Notes: generated by a model from the letters alone, not told the origin. A stretch of 54,124 nucleotides of DNA from Terriglobales bacterium (GCA_025936825.1 JAICSO010000026.1:1-54124), one strand, 5' to 3'; positions 18,658-26,814 are shown, counted from the stretch's first letter. Numbers and translations: made by a program.

Positions 18658-19047
18658 ATGAGGACCACCGTGCACCGCATAATCTCAGTTGCTTTTTTGG
18701 CTGTCGCACTCCTCTCATTCCCCCGAGTTGCAGTCCAGAGCCAGGATATCCCGCAGCTTGGGCAGAATGTTCCCCGCACATCGCCGGGAAACGACAACAC
18801 GATCCCCCCAGACATGCGCAAGAGCATGGAGAAAAAGGCGAACCAGCAGCGCCAGGCCGAGCTTAAGAGAGATACTGAGAGGTTAGTAAAACTGTCCACG
18901 GAACTAAAGCAGTACGTCGACAAAACGAACGAAAACATTCTTTCGCTTGATGTGATCAAGAAGGCCGACGAAATCGAGAAACTCGCGCACAGCGTAAAAA
19001 CGAAGATGCGCGGCGAACAATACGGAACAAACCCCGACATACCATAG
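18658..19047 (+). CDS. Exported hypothetical protein with coiled-coil
   Basis: 129 aa, function not recognised. A signal peptide (VAFLAVALLSFPRVAVQSQ) is followed by a Pro/Asn-rich linker and a strongly charged helix (MRKSMEKKANQQRQAELKRD to KTKMRGEQYG) that looks like a coiled coil. It probably resides in the periplasm. It is divergent from the MscS gene and lies 74 nt before the Fur-family gene on the same strand. Composition and codon use look like the neighbours, so it appears to be a real gene. Confidence 0.7.
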   Translation: MRTTVHRIISVAFLAVALLSFPRVAVQSQDIPQLGQNVPRTSPGNDNTIPPDMRKSMEKKANQQRQAELKRDTERLVKLSTELKQYVDKTNENILSLDVIKKADEIEKLAHSVKTKMRGEQYGTNPDIP

Positions 19048-19104
19048 ATTTCACACCGTATTGACCTTCTGTTTTGCTTGTCGCCGGCATTTGCGCTAGG
19101 CTTA

Positions 19105-19121
19105 TTGCAACTGAGTTTCAT
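19105..19121. promoter_or_regulatory. TTGCAA dyad site 1, abutting the Fur-like start codon
   Basis: TTGCAACTGAGTTTCAT, a 17-nt imperfect dyad ending at the base before the ATG of the Fur-family gene. The spacing resembles Fur-type boxes. Its position suggests autoregulation. Confidence 0.5.
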
Positions 19122-19580
19122 ATGCCTCTCCCGGAAACCGAAGCACCGGGTCGATTACAAGCTGCGCTGTCGTCGCGCGGGGTTCGACTGACCCACCAGA
19201 GACGCACGATTCTTAGCGTCGTGGAAACGGCAAAGCAACATCTCGACGCTGCACAGATTCTCCGTCACGCGCGCAAACTCGACCCCGGGATTGACCGCGT
19301 TACTGTCTACCGTACGCTCGGCCTTCTCAAGCGGCATGGTCTGATCGACGAACTCGATCTCATGCATATGCAGGGTGAGAAACATTTTTATGAGCGCCGT
19401 CCACAACGCGATCACATCCACATGGCCTGCGTGCGCTGCGGCAAGATCATGGAATTCGAGAGCGATCTTTTCGATCGCCTCAAAGGTCAGATCCAGCGCG
19501 ATTGCCGCTTCCACATTGTCGTGAGCCGTTTGGAAGTTGGCGGATACTGCGCTCAGTGCCGTGTTACTCCCTCCGAATAA
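19122..19580 (+). CDS. Fur-family metal-dependent transcriptional regulator
   Basis: 152 aa. An N-terminal winged helix (RLTHQRRTILSVVETAKQHLDAAQI; DRVTVYRTLGLLKRHGLI with the recognition helix) is followed by a dimerisation/metal domain with HFYERRPQRDHIHMACVRCGKIMEF and a final CAQC pair, matching the structural zinc site of Fur, Zur and PerR. Which metal it senses cannot be decided from sequence. ATG 19122 is chosen over the TTG at 19074. Three related TTGCAA dyads lie at its start, just after its stop and before the next gene, so it probably controls itself and the outer-membrane protein/cytochrome pair downstream. Confidence 0.92.
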   Translation: MPLPETEAPGRLQAALSSRGVRLTHQRRTILSVVETAKQHLDAAQILRHARKLDPGIDRVTVYRTLGLLKRHGLIDELDLMHMQGEKHFYERRPQRDHIHMACVRCGKIMEFESDLFDRLKGQIQRDCRFHIVVSRLEVGGYCAQCRVTPSE

Positions 19581-19583
19581 CCG

Positions 19584-19599
19584 TTGCAAATAGTTGCAA
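19584..19599. promoter_or_regulatory. TTGCAA dyad site 2
   Basis: TTGCAAATAGTTGCAA, with perfect TTGCAA half-sites, just after the Fur-like stop and upstream of the promoter at 19631. Confidence 0.5.
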
Positions 19600-19630
19600 A
19601 CTTCCTGACACAGAAAATACACGCCTGCTC

Positions 19631-19659
19631 TTGACCCGCTCTTTGTCACATCCTAAGAT
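19631..19659 (+). promoter_or_regulatory. Promoter of the outer-membrane protein/cytochrome c pair
   Basis: TTGACC (19631-19636), exactly 17 nt, then TAAGAT (19654-19659). The predicted start near 19666 lies between dyad sites 2 and 3. Confidence 0.6.
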
Positions 19660-19675
19660 GAACCTTGCCACTTTC

Positions 19676-19692
19676 ATGCAACCGAGTTGCAA
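19676..19692. promoter_or_regulatory. TTGCAA dyad site 3
   Basis: ATGCAACCGAGTTGCAA, a well-conserved dyad at about +10 to +26 of the predicted transcript and 4 nt before the ATG at 19697, a typical place for repression. Confidence 0.55.
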
Positions 19693-19696
19693 CTAG

Positions 19697-20572
19697 ATGC
19701 GGCCTAACGTATTTCAATTCGTCTTACTGGCGTTCTCGCTAGCGATTCCCTGTGCAGCCCAGGAGAGCCCGTTCGTCGTCACCTACACGCACCATATGGA
19801 AGAACCGGGGAACCTCGAATTAGAAACCTCCAGCACAGTTGGCATTCCGCGATCCGGACAGACATTCTATGCGGCTCCCTACATGGAACTCGAATACGGG
19901 GTCACGACGCAGTGGACCTCCGAACTGTATCTGGAGAGCAGTTCGGTTTGGGGTGACAGCACTGTTTTCACTGGCTGGAGATTCGAGAACCGTTACAAGC
20001 CGCTCAGGCGCGAGCACTGGATCAACCCGGTTCTCTATCTGGAGTACGAAAGCGTCAACGAGGCCAGCCGGATTCAGAAGGAGATCGAAGGCGGCGGTCC
20101 GGACCTGATCTCCAGCAACCGGGAACTTCGGGGCGAACATGCGCATGAACTGGAAACCAAGCTCATCCTGTCTAGCGATTTTCATGATTGGAATATTTCG
20201 GAGAACTTCATTGCTACGAAGAATCTGTCGGAGTCCGAGGGTGTGGAATTCGGGTACGCGTTTGGCGTTTCGCGTCCGTTAGCGCGACTTGCATCCGGGA
20301 GCAACTGCCGCTTCTGCAGCGAGAACTTTATCGCCGGGATTGAAATGTATGGCGGTCTTGGCAGTACGCTGGATGGTTTTACGCCGCGAGGCACAGCGCA
20401 CTACATCGCTCCGGTCGTTTCCTGGGCGGTCTTCGACAACGCCACATTGCGCCTTTCGACGGGATTCGGCCTGACAGACCAGAGCAACCCGGTGCTGTTG
20501 CGCGTCGGATACAGCTACGAATTGGCAGGCTTTGGCAGCAGGATTTCGAGGCTTTTCGGAGCGAAGCGATGA
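19697..20572 (+). CDS. Predicted outer-membrane beta-barrel protein, unknown function
   Basis: 291 aa, family not recognised. A signal peptide (FVLLAFSLAIPCAAQ) is followed by alternating aromatic strands (YAAPYMELEYGVTTQWTSEL, YLEYESVNEAS, ISENFIATKNL, HYIAPVVSWAVF, LLRVGYSYELAG), as in outer-membrane barrels. One CRFC pair lies in the middle. Its stop overlaps the start of the cytochrome c gene by 4 nt (ATGA), so the two are translationally coupled and likely work together. Preceded by a promoter and TTGCAA dyads, hence probably metal-regulated. Confidence 0.75.
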   Translation: MRPNVFQFVLLAFSLAIPCAAQESPFVVTYTHHMEEPGNLELETSSTVGIPRSGQTFYAAPYMELEYGVTTQWTSELYLESSSVWGDSTVFTGWRFENRYKPLRREHWINPVLYLEYESVNEASRIQKEIEGGGPDLISSNRELRGEHAHELETKLILSSDFHDWNISENFIATKNLSESEGVEFGYAFGVSRPLARLASGSNCRFCSENFIAGIEMYGGLGSTLDGFTPRGTAHYIAPVVSWAVFDNATLRLSTGFGLTDQSNPVLLRVGYSYELAGFGSRISRLFGAKR

Positions 20573-20988
20573 AAGCCCTGTGCACGGCGATGTTAATATT
20601 CGTCAGCTCCCTATCTGCAGCCGGACAGAATCCCTCCTACCAACAAGATCAGCAGTGGATTGCGCCTGCAGCGGCGAGCGGGAAGCCCAATCCACTTACC
20701 AACAAGCCGGAAACAGCGGCCGGGGGTAGGAAGTTGTTCCTGCGCAATTGTGCTGAATGCCACGGTCCGAATGGCGCCGGCATGGAGAAGAAGCACTCTG
20801 CAGATCTGCAATTGCCCGTCGTACAACAGCAATCAGACGGCGCTTTGTTCTGGAAGATTACGAATGGAAATGCTTCCAAAGGCATGCCATCGTTCAGCCG
20901 ATTGCCGGAGCTTCAGCGCTGGCAACTGATCCTGTTTCTCCGCACGTTAAAAGCAACGGGGCCGGCCGCAGCCGACCCCGCAAAATAG
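20569..20988 (+). CDS. Exported c-type cytochrome, single haem
   Basis: 139 aa. Signal peptide MLIFVSSLSAAGQ, then one haem-binding CAECH motif in FLRNCAECHGPNGAGM, and a likely distal Met in SKGMPSFSRL, which is the class I cytochrome c layout with a long N-terminal spacer. It probably transfers electrons in the periplasm. It overlaps the preceding barrel-protein gene by 4 nt. The last codons form a GC-rich hairpin (20958-20979) that could serve as a terminator for the converging pyrophosphatase gene. Confidence 0.88.
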   Translation: MKALCTAMLIFVSSLSAAGQNPSYQQDQQWIAPAAASGKPNPLTNKPETAAGGRKLFLRNCAECHGPNGAGMEKKHSADLQLPVVQQQSDGALFWKITNGNASKGMPSFSRLPELQRWQLILFLRTLKATGPAAADPAK

Positions 20989-21001
20989 AAGTGCACTTTC
21001 C

Positions 21002-23491
21002 TCAGTCCGCGGCCACTTTGGCTGCCGACCGCTCCACTTCCGCGCCGATCCGCATTCCATAGAACGAGCGGTACACAAATCCAAATGATACGAGGAAGAA
21101 AATCAGCGCGAGAATGCGAGTTAGTCCCTGATTTTTTGAGGCCAATTCGACTGCCAGTTCCACGGCCAGCAGTCCGAACAATGTCGTGAATTTGATTACG
21201 GGGTTCATGGCAACCGACGAGGTATCTTTAAATGGATCCCCGACCGTGTCTCCGATCACCGTTGCCGCGTGCAGTTCCGTGCCCTTCTGCTTCAGTTCCA
21301 CTTCGACGATCTTCTTTGCGTTGTCCCAGGCGCCGCCTGCGTTGGCCATAAAGATCGCCTGATATAAACCGAAGGCCGCAATCGAGATCAGGTAGCCGAT
21401 GAAGTAGAACGGCTCTACGAACGCGAATGCCAGGGTCGCGAAGAACACCGCCAGAAAGATGTTGAGCATGCCTTTCTGTGCATACTGGGTACAGATCTGT
21501 ACCACCTTCTTACTGTCTGACACCGAGGCTTTCTCCACCCCTTCGAGGCGAATGTTTGCTTTGATGAACTCGACAGCGCGGTACGCGCCGGTGGTCACGG
21601 CCTGCGTGGATGCGCCGGTAAACCAGTAGATGATGGCACCCCCACTGATTAAGCCGAGCACGAATGGCGCGTGCAGCAATGAAAGTTTATCTACATTTGC
21701 AGTTAGACCGTTGGTGAGCGCCATGATAATCGAAAAAATCATGGTGGTGGCGCCTACTACAGCCGTTCCGATCAACACCGGTTTCGCGGTTGCCTTGAAG
21801 GTATTCCCGGCGCCATCGTTGGCCTCCAACAAATGCTTCGCCCGATCGAAATTCACGTCGATATTGAAGTCCTTCTTCAGTTCCGATTCGACATTCGGTA
21901 CTTGCTCGATCAACGACAACTCGTAGATCGATTGGGCATTGTCGGTAACCGGCCCGTAGGAGTCGACTGCAATCGTAACCGGCCCCATTCCCAGGAAACC
22001 GAACGCCACCAGGCCGAACGCGAACACGGCGGGCGCAACCATGCTGGCAGCGGCGCCAAGATTGCCGACATCACTGACGTAGTAGCCAACGGCCATGAGG
22101 ATGACCATCGAGAAGCCGAGATAGTAACCCGAGAAGTTGCCGGCGACAAACCCAGAAAGGATTCCCAGTGATGCGCCGCCTTCCTGCGCGGAGGTGACAA
22201 CCTCTTTGGTATGACGCGATTCGACCGAAGTGAATACTTTCACTAGTTCCGGAATAATGGCCCCTGCCAGTGTTCCGCAGGAAATGATGGAAGCCAACTT
22301 CCACCACTGGCTGGCGTCACCGCCCAAGTCGGGAATCATGAGTTTCGAAATCAGGTAGGTGAGGCCGATGGAGACGAACGAAGTAATCCAGACCAGCGAT
22401 GTCAGCGGCGCTTCGAAGTTCATCTCAGCTTTGCCGTCATACTTAGCCTTGGCAATGGCGGCATTCAGGAAATATGCAGCCGCGCTGGAGATCAACATCA
22501 TGATGCGCATAACGAAGATCCACACCAGCAACTGGACCTGAATCGTCGGGCTCTTCACAGCGAGGAGGATGAAGGTGATCAGCGCGACGCCGGTCACGCC
22601 ATAGGTTTCGAAACCGTCAGCTGAGGGCCCAACCGAATCTCCGGCGTTGTCACCGGTGCAATCCGCGATAACGCCGGGATTGCGGGCATCATCTTCTTTG
22701 ATCTTGAACACGATCTTCATCAGGTCGGACCCGATGTCGGCGATCTTCGTGAAAATGCCGCCAGCAATACGCAGCGCTGCCGCTCCCAGCGACTCGCCAA
22801 TTGCGAATCCGATGAAGCAGGGACCAGCGTAGTCAGCTGGCACGAAGAGCAGGATGAAAAGCATGATCAGCAACTCGACGCTGATCAGCATCATGCCAAT
22901 GCTCATGCCGGCGGAAAGAGGAATGCGATAGATGGGATAGGGCTTGCCACCGAGACTCGCAAATGCAGTCCGTGAGTTGGCGAAGGTGTTCACTCGAATT
23001 CCGAACCACGCCACGCCGTAGCTGCCCGCGATTCCAACAATGCTGAACGCAAGAATAATGATGACCCGCGCAGCTTCATACTTCAGAAGAACGCCAAAAT
23101 AGAGCAGGATGATCACGGCTATGAATACCCACAGCAGCAGGAGGAATTTGCCCTGGGTTATAAGGTACGTCTTGCAGGTTTCATAGATCAGTTCCGACAT
23201 TTCCCGCATGGAGCGGTGCACCGGCAGGTTCTTCAGGCGCGAATAGATAGCCAAGCCAAAGCCGAGGCCGAGAATACAAAAGAGAATGCCGTACAAAAGC
23301 AGATTGTGGCCGTTGATGGCGTTATTGAAGAACGATACGGACGACAAGTCCGGCAGGTTCAGGTTGGCTTCGCCGCTCACTTGTTCTGGTTGAGCGAAGG
23401 CCGAGGCAGGAAACAGGGACAGCAAGAACAGCGGCAGGGCGACGAATGCCCGCGACCGAAAGGACGCGACACTGGCGGACCAGATGCGCAT
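21002..23491 (-). CDS. hppA: Membrane-bound ion-pumping pyrophosphatase
   Basis: Inner-membrane pump that couples PPi hydrolysis to H+ (or Na+) export. 829 aa, many membrane helices. Family motifs: ADIGSDLMKIVFKIKEDDA with DNAGDSVGPSADGFETYG, a DSYGPVTDNAQSIYE region, NDGAGNTFKATAKP, ANAGGAWDNAKK and HAATVIGDTVGDPFKDTSS. The Lys in GNTFKA is the residue linked to K+-independence, but the position three residues on is Ala rather than the usual Thr, so the subtype is not certain. An N-terminal signal-like segment (FVALPLFLLSLFPASAFA) precedes the first core helix. ATG 23491 is chosen because GGAGGA sits 6 nt before it; the longer start at 23515 lacks one. Confidence 0.95.
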   Translation of the reverse strand: MRIWSASVASFRSRAFVALPLFLLSLFPASAFAQPEQVSGEANLNLPDLSSVSFFNNAINGHNLLLYGILFCILGLGFGLAIYSRLKNLPVHRSMREMSELIYETCKTYLITQGKFLLLLWVFIAVIILLYFGVLLKYEAARVIIILAFSIVGIAGSYGVAWFGIRVNTFANSRTAFASLGGKPYPIYRIPLSAGMSIGMMLISVELLIMLFILLFVPADYAGPCFIGFAIGESLGAAALRIAGGIFTKIADIGSDLMKIVFKIKEDDARNPGVIADCTGDNAGDSVGPSADGFETYGVTGVALITFILLAVKSPTIQVQLLVWIFVMRIMMLISSAAAYFLNAAIAKAKYDGKAEMNFEAPLTSLVWITSFVSIGLTYLISKLMIPDLGGDASQWWKLASIISCGTLAGAIIPELVKVFTSVESRHTKEVVTSAQEGGASLGILSGFVAGNFSGYYLGFSMVILMAVGYYVSDVGNLGAAASMVAPAVFAFGLVAFGFLGMGPVTIAVDSYGPVTDNAQSIYELSLIEQVPNVESELKKDFNIDVNFDRAKHLLEANDGAGNTFKATAKPVLIGTAVVGATTMIFSIIMALTNGLTANVDKLSLLHAPFVLGLISGGAIIYWFTGASTQAVTTGAYRAVEFIKANIRLEGVEKASVSDSKKVVQICTQYAQKGMLNIFLAVFFATLAFAFVEPFYFIGYLISIAAFGLYQAIFMANAGGAWDNAKKIVEVELKQKGTELHAATVIGDTVGDPFKDTSSVAMNPVIKFTTLFGLLAVELAVELASKNQGLTRILALIFFLVSFGFVYRSFYGMRIGAEVERSAAKVAAD

Positions 23492-23515
23492 GCGAGTTCC
23501 TCCAATAGATTTCAT

Positions 23516-23881
23516 GATGGCGAATTAGACAGGCTAGAATTTCTCCGCGGAAGCGCTTCTTAACTTACGACAGCGCAGCCACATCCGAGCACGTCCCCCG
23601 GCCAGACGCAAAAGAAGTGCCGAGTTGGCGGCGTCGGACCTTGGATGCCGTCTGCCGACGTAGTGGGAGCTGGGGTTTCCGGCCCGGCAGACCTGCACAA
23701 AACTCATTTTTATAACATTTTAGGAAGAGGTGGTCAATCATGGTAGCACAGTGGTCCAGACCGTTTTTTGACGTCTTATTGAGTTGACGCGAATGGACCG
23801 TCAGAACAGCGATGCAGAATCAAGGAAAATAGCCTTTTTAGATCAGCACCTTAGGATCTAATTGCTGCGCTCTCGGGAGTT
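23516..23881. other. Gene-free stretch between alr and hppA
   Basis: About 365 nt with no supported gene, RNA or clear repeat. It must hold the hppA promoter; an AT-rich patch around 23700-23730 is a possible site, but no box pair stands out. Confidence 0.4.
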
Positions 23882-25054
23882 TTAGCTGCTGTACCTTCTC
23901 GGCACGCGCTTGGAGATCGCGCAGAGGATCTCGTACGGAATGGTGTTGGCCAGCTCCGCATGCTCGCGCGCATCGACGTTCAGGCCATCGGATGAACCGA
24001 GAAGCACGACTTCATCCCCAACTTCGATATCGGAAATTCCAGTCACGTCGACCAGAGTGAGATCCATCGAGATGCGGCCTACGATGGGCGCATAGCTTTC
24101 ACGGACAATTACCCGGCCGCCGGCGGACAGGCCGCGATTCAAGCCGTCGGCATAGCCCACCGGCAGAACCGCAATCCGAGAAGGCGCCTTGGTCACATAA
24201 GTGCCGCCGTATCCGAGAGCCTGCCCAGCCTTCATCTCGCGAAGGGAAAAGATTCGTGTCTTCCAGGTGAGTACCGGTTTCAACGGCATCTTCAATCCTC
24301 GACCGCTGACAACGCGTCCTGCGCGCTCGAAGGGCAGATGGTATCCGTAAAGCGCGAGTCCAGGACGCACCATGGTGTTCCAGCTCTCGTGATGTGAAAT
24401 GACTGCTGAGGTGTTCGCTGCGTGCACATGCGTTGGATTGAACCCGAATTCACGAAGCAAGCGACGTGCGGCTTCAAAGTTCTTCAATTGCTCAGCTACG
24501 GAAGGCGCGTCCAGCACTTCAGAGGAGGCTAAGTGAGTTGCCACACCTTCGAGCTTCAGATGCGACGCAGAACGAAGCGCCTGTAAAACCTGCGCCAATT
24601 CCTCAACGGTTGCGCCCAATCGGCCCATGCCGGTGTCGATCTTCAGATGGACGTGATGTTGCTGCACCCCGACACGGATTGCAGCCTTTTCCATCAATTC
24701 CACATGAGCGATTTCCCACAGCGTCGGCGTAAGGCCGAGGCGAACAACTTCTTCCTCCTCGCCGCGCCAGAAGCCGGTCATGAGGAGAATACGAGTGTCG
24801 ATACCTTCTTCACGCAGAGGGATGGCTTCGTCTAGAGAAGTGACCCCCAGCCAGGTTGCGCCCTCATCCTGCAGCGCCTTGGCGCATTCGACCGCACCGT
24901 GGCCGTATGCGTAGGCCTTCACCACCGCGCAGACGGTCACGCCTGGCCCTACGTAGTCGCGGATGGTGCGATAGTTCTCGCGCAGAGTCCGTAGCGAGAC
25001 CTCGGCCCATGTCGGTCGGGTCGCGGCGCGCTTCGCGATTTCGATGGTGGCCAC
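23882..25054 (-). CDS. alr: Alanine racemase
   Basis: PLP enzyme that makes D-alanine for peptidoglycan. About 390 aa. PLP Lys at about residue 46 in VVKAYAYGHGA; substrate-side motifs HLKIDTGMGRLG and HAANTSAVIS; MVRPGLALYGYHLP; the second catalytic Tyr in GYGGTYVTKAPS; and C-terminal PIVGRISMDLTLVDVT with DEVVLLG. GTG 25054 is preferred because a TATAAT lies just 6 nt upstream, which would make the message leaderless; the other candidate, GTG 25081, would place the promoter inside the gene. Confidence 0.94.
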   Translation of the reverse strand: MATIEIAKRAATRPTWAEVSLRTLRENYRTIRDYVGPGVTVCAVVKAYAYGHGAVECAKALQDEGATWLGVTSLDEAIPLREEGIDTRILLMTGFWRGEEEEVVRLGLTPTLWEIAHVELMEKAAIRVGVQQHHVHLKIDTGMGRLGATVEELAQVLQALRSASHLKLEGVATHLASSEVLDAPSVAEQLKNFEAARRLLREFGFNPTHVHAANTSAVISHHESWNTMVRPGLALYGYHLPFERAGRVVSGRGLKMPLKPVLTWKTRIFSLREMKAGQALGYGGTYVTKAPSRIAVLPVGYADGLNRGLSAGGRVIVRESYAPIVGRISMDLTLVDVTGISDIEVGDEVVLLGSSDGLNVDAREHAELANTIPYEILCAISKRVPRRYSS

Positions 25055-25060
25055 GTTGCG

Positions 25061-25066
25061 ATTATA
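25061..25066 (-). promoter_or_regulatory. -10 box of alr (leaderless layout)
   Basis: Perfect TATAAT on the minus strand with 6 nt between it and the GTG at 25054, so the transcript should begin at the start codon itself. Confidence 0.5.
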
Positions 25067-25122
25067 GTTCGCGCGGTGCACCGGGGCAGGTTACTGCGGT
25101 GCTGCCCCTAGATGCTCCGCAC

Positions 25123-25281
25123 CACGGAGACGCGGAGACGCCGAGATAAACAACTTCATCTCCACGGATTGAGACCGATAAACACGGATTTGAATGAATC
25201 CTCAGATCCGTGTTCATCCGCGTTCATTCGTGGAAAAGAATTTGCCTTTTTCTTTTTTCTCCGTGTCTCCGTGCTTCCGGG
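25123..25281. repeat. Inverted octamer repeats (CACGGAGA / TCTCCGTG)
   Basis: Three period-8 units (CACGGAGA, CGCGGAGA, CGCCGAGA; 25123-25146) face their complement about 110 nt away (TCTCCGTG twice and CTTCCGGG; 25258-25281). Between them lies a second inverted pair (AACACGGAT and ATCCGTGTT). The whole spacer could fold into a long hairpin. Similar CACGGAGAC-rich spacers are known from several unrelated bacterial genomes. Confidence 0.7.
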
Positions 25282-25291
25282 GTGAAAACGT

Positions 25292-25981
25292 TCAGCGAGT
25301 CAGGTTGAACATGACCGTGATCTCGGTCTCGACCTCCACCGGCCTGTCATTCAGGTAATACGGCCGATAGCGCCACTGCTGAATGGCATCCAGAGCCGCT
25401 TTCGACAGCCACGGAGAACCGCTGACCACCTGTGCCTGCTCAATTCTGCCTTCGGTACTGATTACCGCTTTGATCAGCACCTTGCCTTGTACTCCGGCGA
25501 TTTTCGCAATGTTCGGATAGGTCGGCTCCACTCGATGTATCAAATATCCCTGCATGGAACGGGAGATCCGGGGCGGCGGAGCTAACGTGGGATGGACAGT
25601 CGGCACAACGTTTCCAAGATTGACAGCAGTTATAAGGAGCCCTTCCCCCGTGTCAACTGGCCCTGCGGGAGGGTCACCGACCGGTTCAACCGGTCTGGCA
25701 TTGTTGAAATGGAAACCCGAGTCATGAACGACAAAGATTGTATTGTTAGGCGCACTAAAACCGGGACGTCCACCCCCTGGATGGGGATTGGGCCTAACGT
25801 CAGGCACGGCCGGCCCGGTGATCGGGACAAATAGTTGCCGATGTGCGAACGACAGAGCGTTGGGGTACAGCAAGGGGATGGTTAGCGCGGCCCCAACTGC
25901 TCCGGCCTGCAGTGTGAATGAAACCAGCGCGGTCCAACCGCGCCGCTGATCGGGGTGAACACTCTCGATTCCGTCGAACAT
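25292..25981 (-). CDS. TonB-family energy transducer
   Basis: 229 aa. One membrane helix (FTLQAGAVGAALTIPLLYP), a Pro/Gly-rich periplasmic linker, and a C-terminal TonB_C domain (VEPTYPNIAKIAGVQGKVLIKAVI, LDAIQQWRYRPYYLNDRPVEVETEITVMFN). It transmits proton-motive force to TonB receptors, such as the one at 3880. The ATG has GGAGGA 9 nt upstream. It follows skp and bamA on the same strand, but a terminator at 26052-26085 separates it from them. Confidence 0.88.
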   Translation of the reverse strand: MFDGIESVHPDQRRGWTALVSFTLQAGAVGAALTIPLLYPNALSFAHRQLFVPITGPAVPDVRPNPHPGGGRPGFSAPNNTIFVVHDSGFHFNNARPVEPVGDPPAGPVDTGEGLLITAVNLGNVVPTVHPTLAPPPRISRSMQGYLIHRVEPTYPNIAKIAGVQGKVLIKAVISTEGRIEQAQVVSGSPWLSKAALDAIQQWRYRPYYLNDRPVEVETEITVMFNLTR

Positions 25982-26051
25982 GGCGTCTTTTCCTCCGGCG
26001 AATCTGCTGGGGATAAAGACACCAGTAGGTTCCTATTTGCGCGATCACTCG

Positions 26052-26085
26052 CAAAAAATAAAAAGACCGCGATTGCTCGCGGTCT
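26052..26085 (-). terminator. Intrinsic terminator of the bamA-skp unit
   Basis: Read leftward: a perfect 9-bp stem (26077-26085 with 26064-26072, loop of 4) followed by TTTTTATTTTTT. It ends skp transcription before tonB. Confidence 0.9.
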
Positions 26086-26115
26086 CAGGAACTAACGGTG
26101 CTCGTCCGGTGTCGC

Positions 26116-26814
26116 TTACTTTGCCGGAGGTGTTGCGGGCCTGGTTGCAGGAGCGGTGGGCCGGGTGGTACCTAACGGCTTGCTTGTCGTACCAGGCGCG
26201 GGTGCGGGCACTCCCGACTGAGCGTTGTAGGCATCAACCACAGCTTTGGTGATATCGATTGATGCGGGATTGGCCCAGAGCACGGGGCCATTCGGCCACG
26301 GCGTCGACGTATCGATGATCATTCCCAAAGCATTTTCCTGGGCGTACTTCATAATCACCGGCCCCATCTTCTGGAAAATGCGCTGGCCGATCTCACTCTG
26401 TTGCCCCTGCGCGTCTTCTTGCACATCCTGCCGCTCGCGATCAAACACCTTTTTCTTTTGATCGATCTGACGGGTGATATCGTCTTTTTTGTCCTGGGTA
26501 ATGCCGGTGGCATTCAGCTGCTTGTTCAGCGCCTCAAGCTCATCGTTCTTGGTTTTCAGGTCGTTGAACTTGGGTTCGAACTTCTTTTGCAGCGCGCTCA
26601 TGTCGCGTTGCCCCTCATTGGTGGCGAAGATCGCCTGCTCAACGTTGATGGCAGCAATCTTGGTGGCATTCGGATTGAACGTCGGCGCGGGAGCGGGGTC
26701 AGCGGCCCCTGGTGCGGCTGGCAACGCAGCTGACGAAGAACCGCCGGCTTGGGCAAAGGCAGCAACACAAAGAACTACTGCGGCTGCGATGGAACATACA
26801 AACTTAAGTTTCAT
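26116..26814 (-). CDS. OmpH/Skp-like periplasmic chaperone
   Basis: 232 aa. Signal peptide MKLKFVCSIAAAVVLCVAAFAQ; then the Skp core: IAAINVEQAIFATNEGQRDM, a long charged coiled-coil arm (LQKKFEPKFNDLKTKNDELE to QQSEIGQRIFQKM), and the returning strand. Skp holds unfolded outer-membrane proteins on their way to the Bam complex. It is longer than E. coli Skp because of an Ala/Pro-rich linker after the signal peptide and a Pro/Thr/Ala-rich tail. ATG 26814 is used because the signal peptide begins there; GGAG lies 13 nt upstream. It is directly downstream of bamA, as is common. Confidence 0.9.
   Translation of the reverse strand: MKLKFVCSIAAAVVLCVAAFAQAGGSSSAALPAAPGAADPAPAPTFNPNATKIAAINVEQAIFATNEGQRDMSALQKKFEPKFNDLKTKNDELEALNKQLNATGITQDKKDDITRQIDQKKKVFDRERQDVQEDAQGQQSEIGQRIFQKMGPVIMKYAQENALGMIIDTSTPWPNGPVLWANPASIDITKAVVDAYNAQSGVPAPAPGTTSKPLGTTRPTAPATRPATPPAK

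Noticed and set aside
20958-20979. Certain terminator for hppA
   Set aside because: A GC-rich hairpin exists inside the cytochrome 3' end with a C/A mismatch and only a short CTTTT further on; too weak to list separately.
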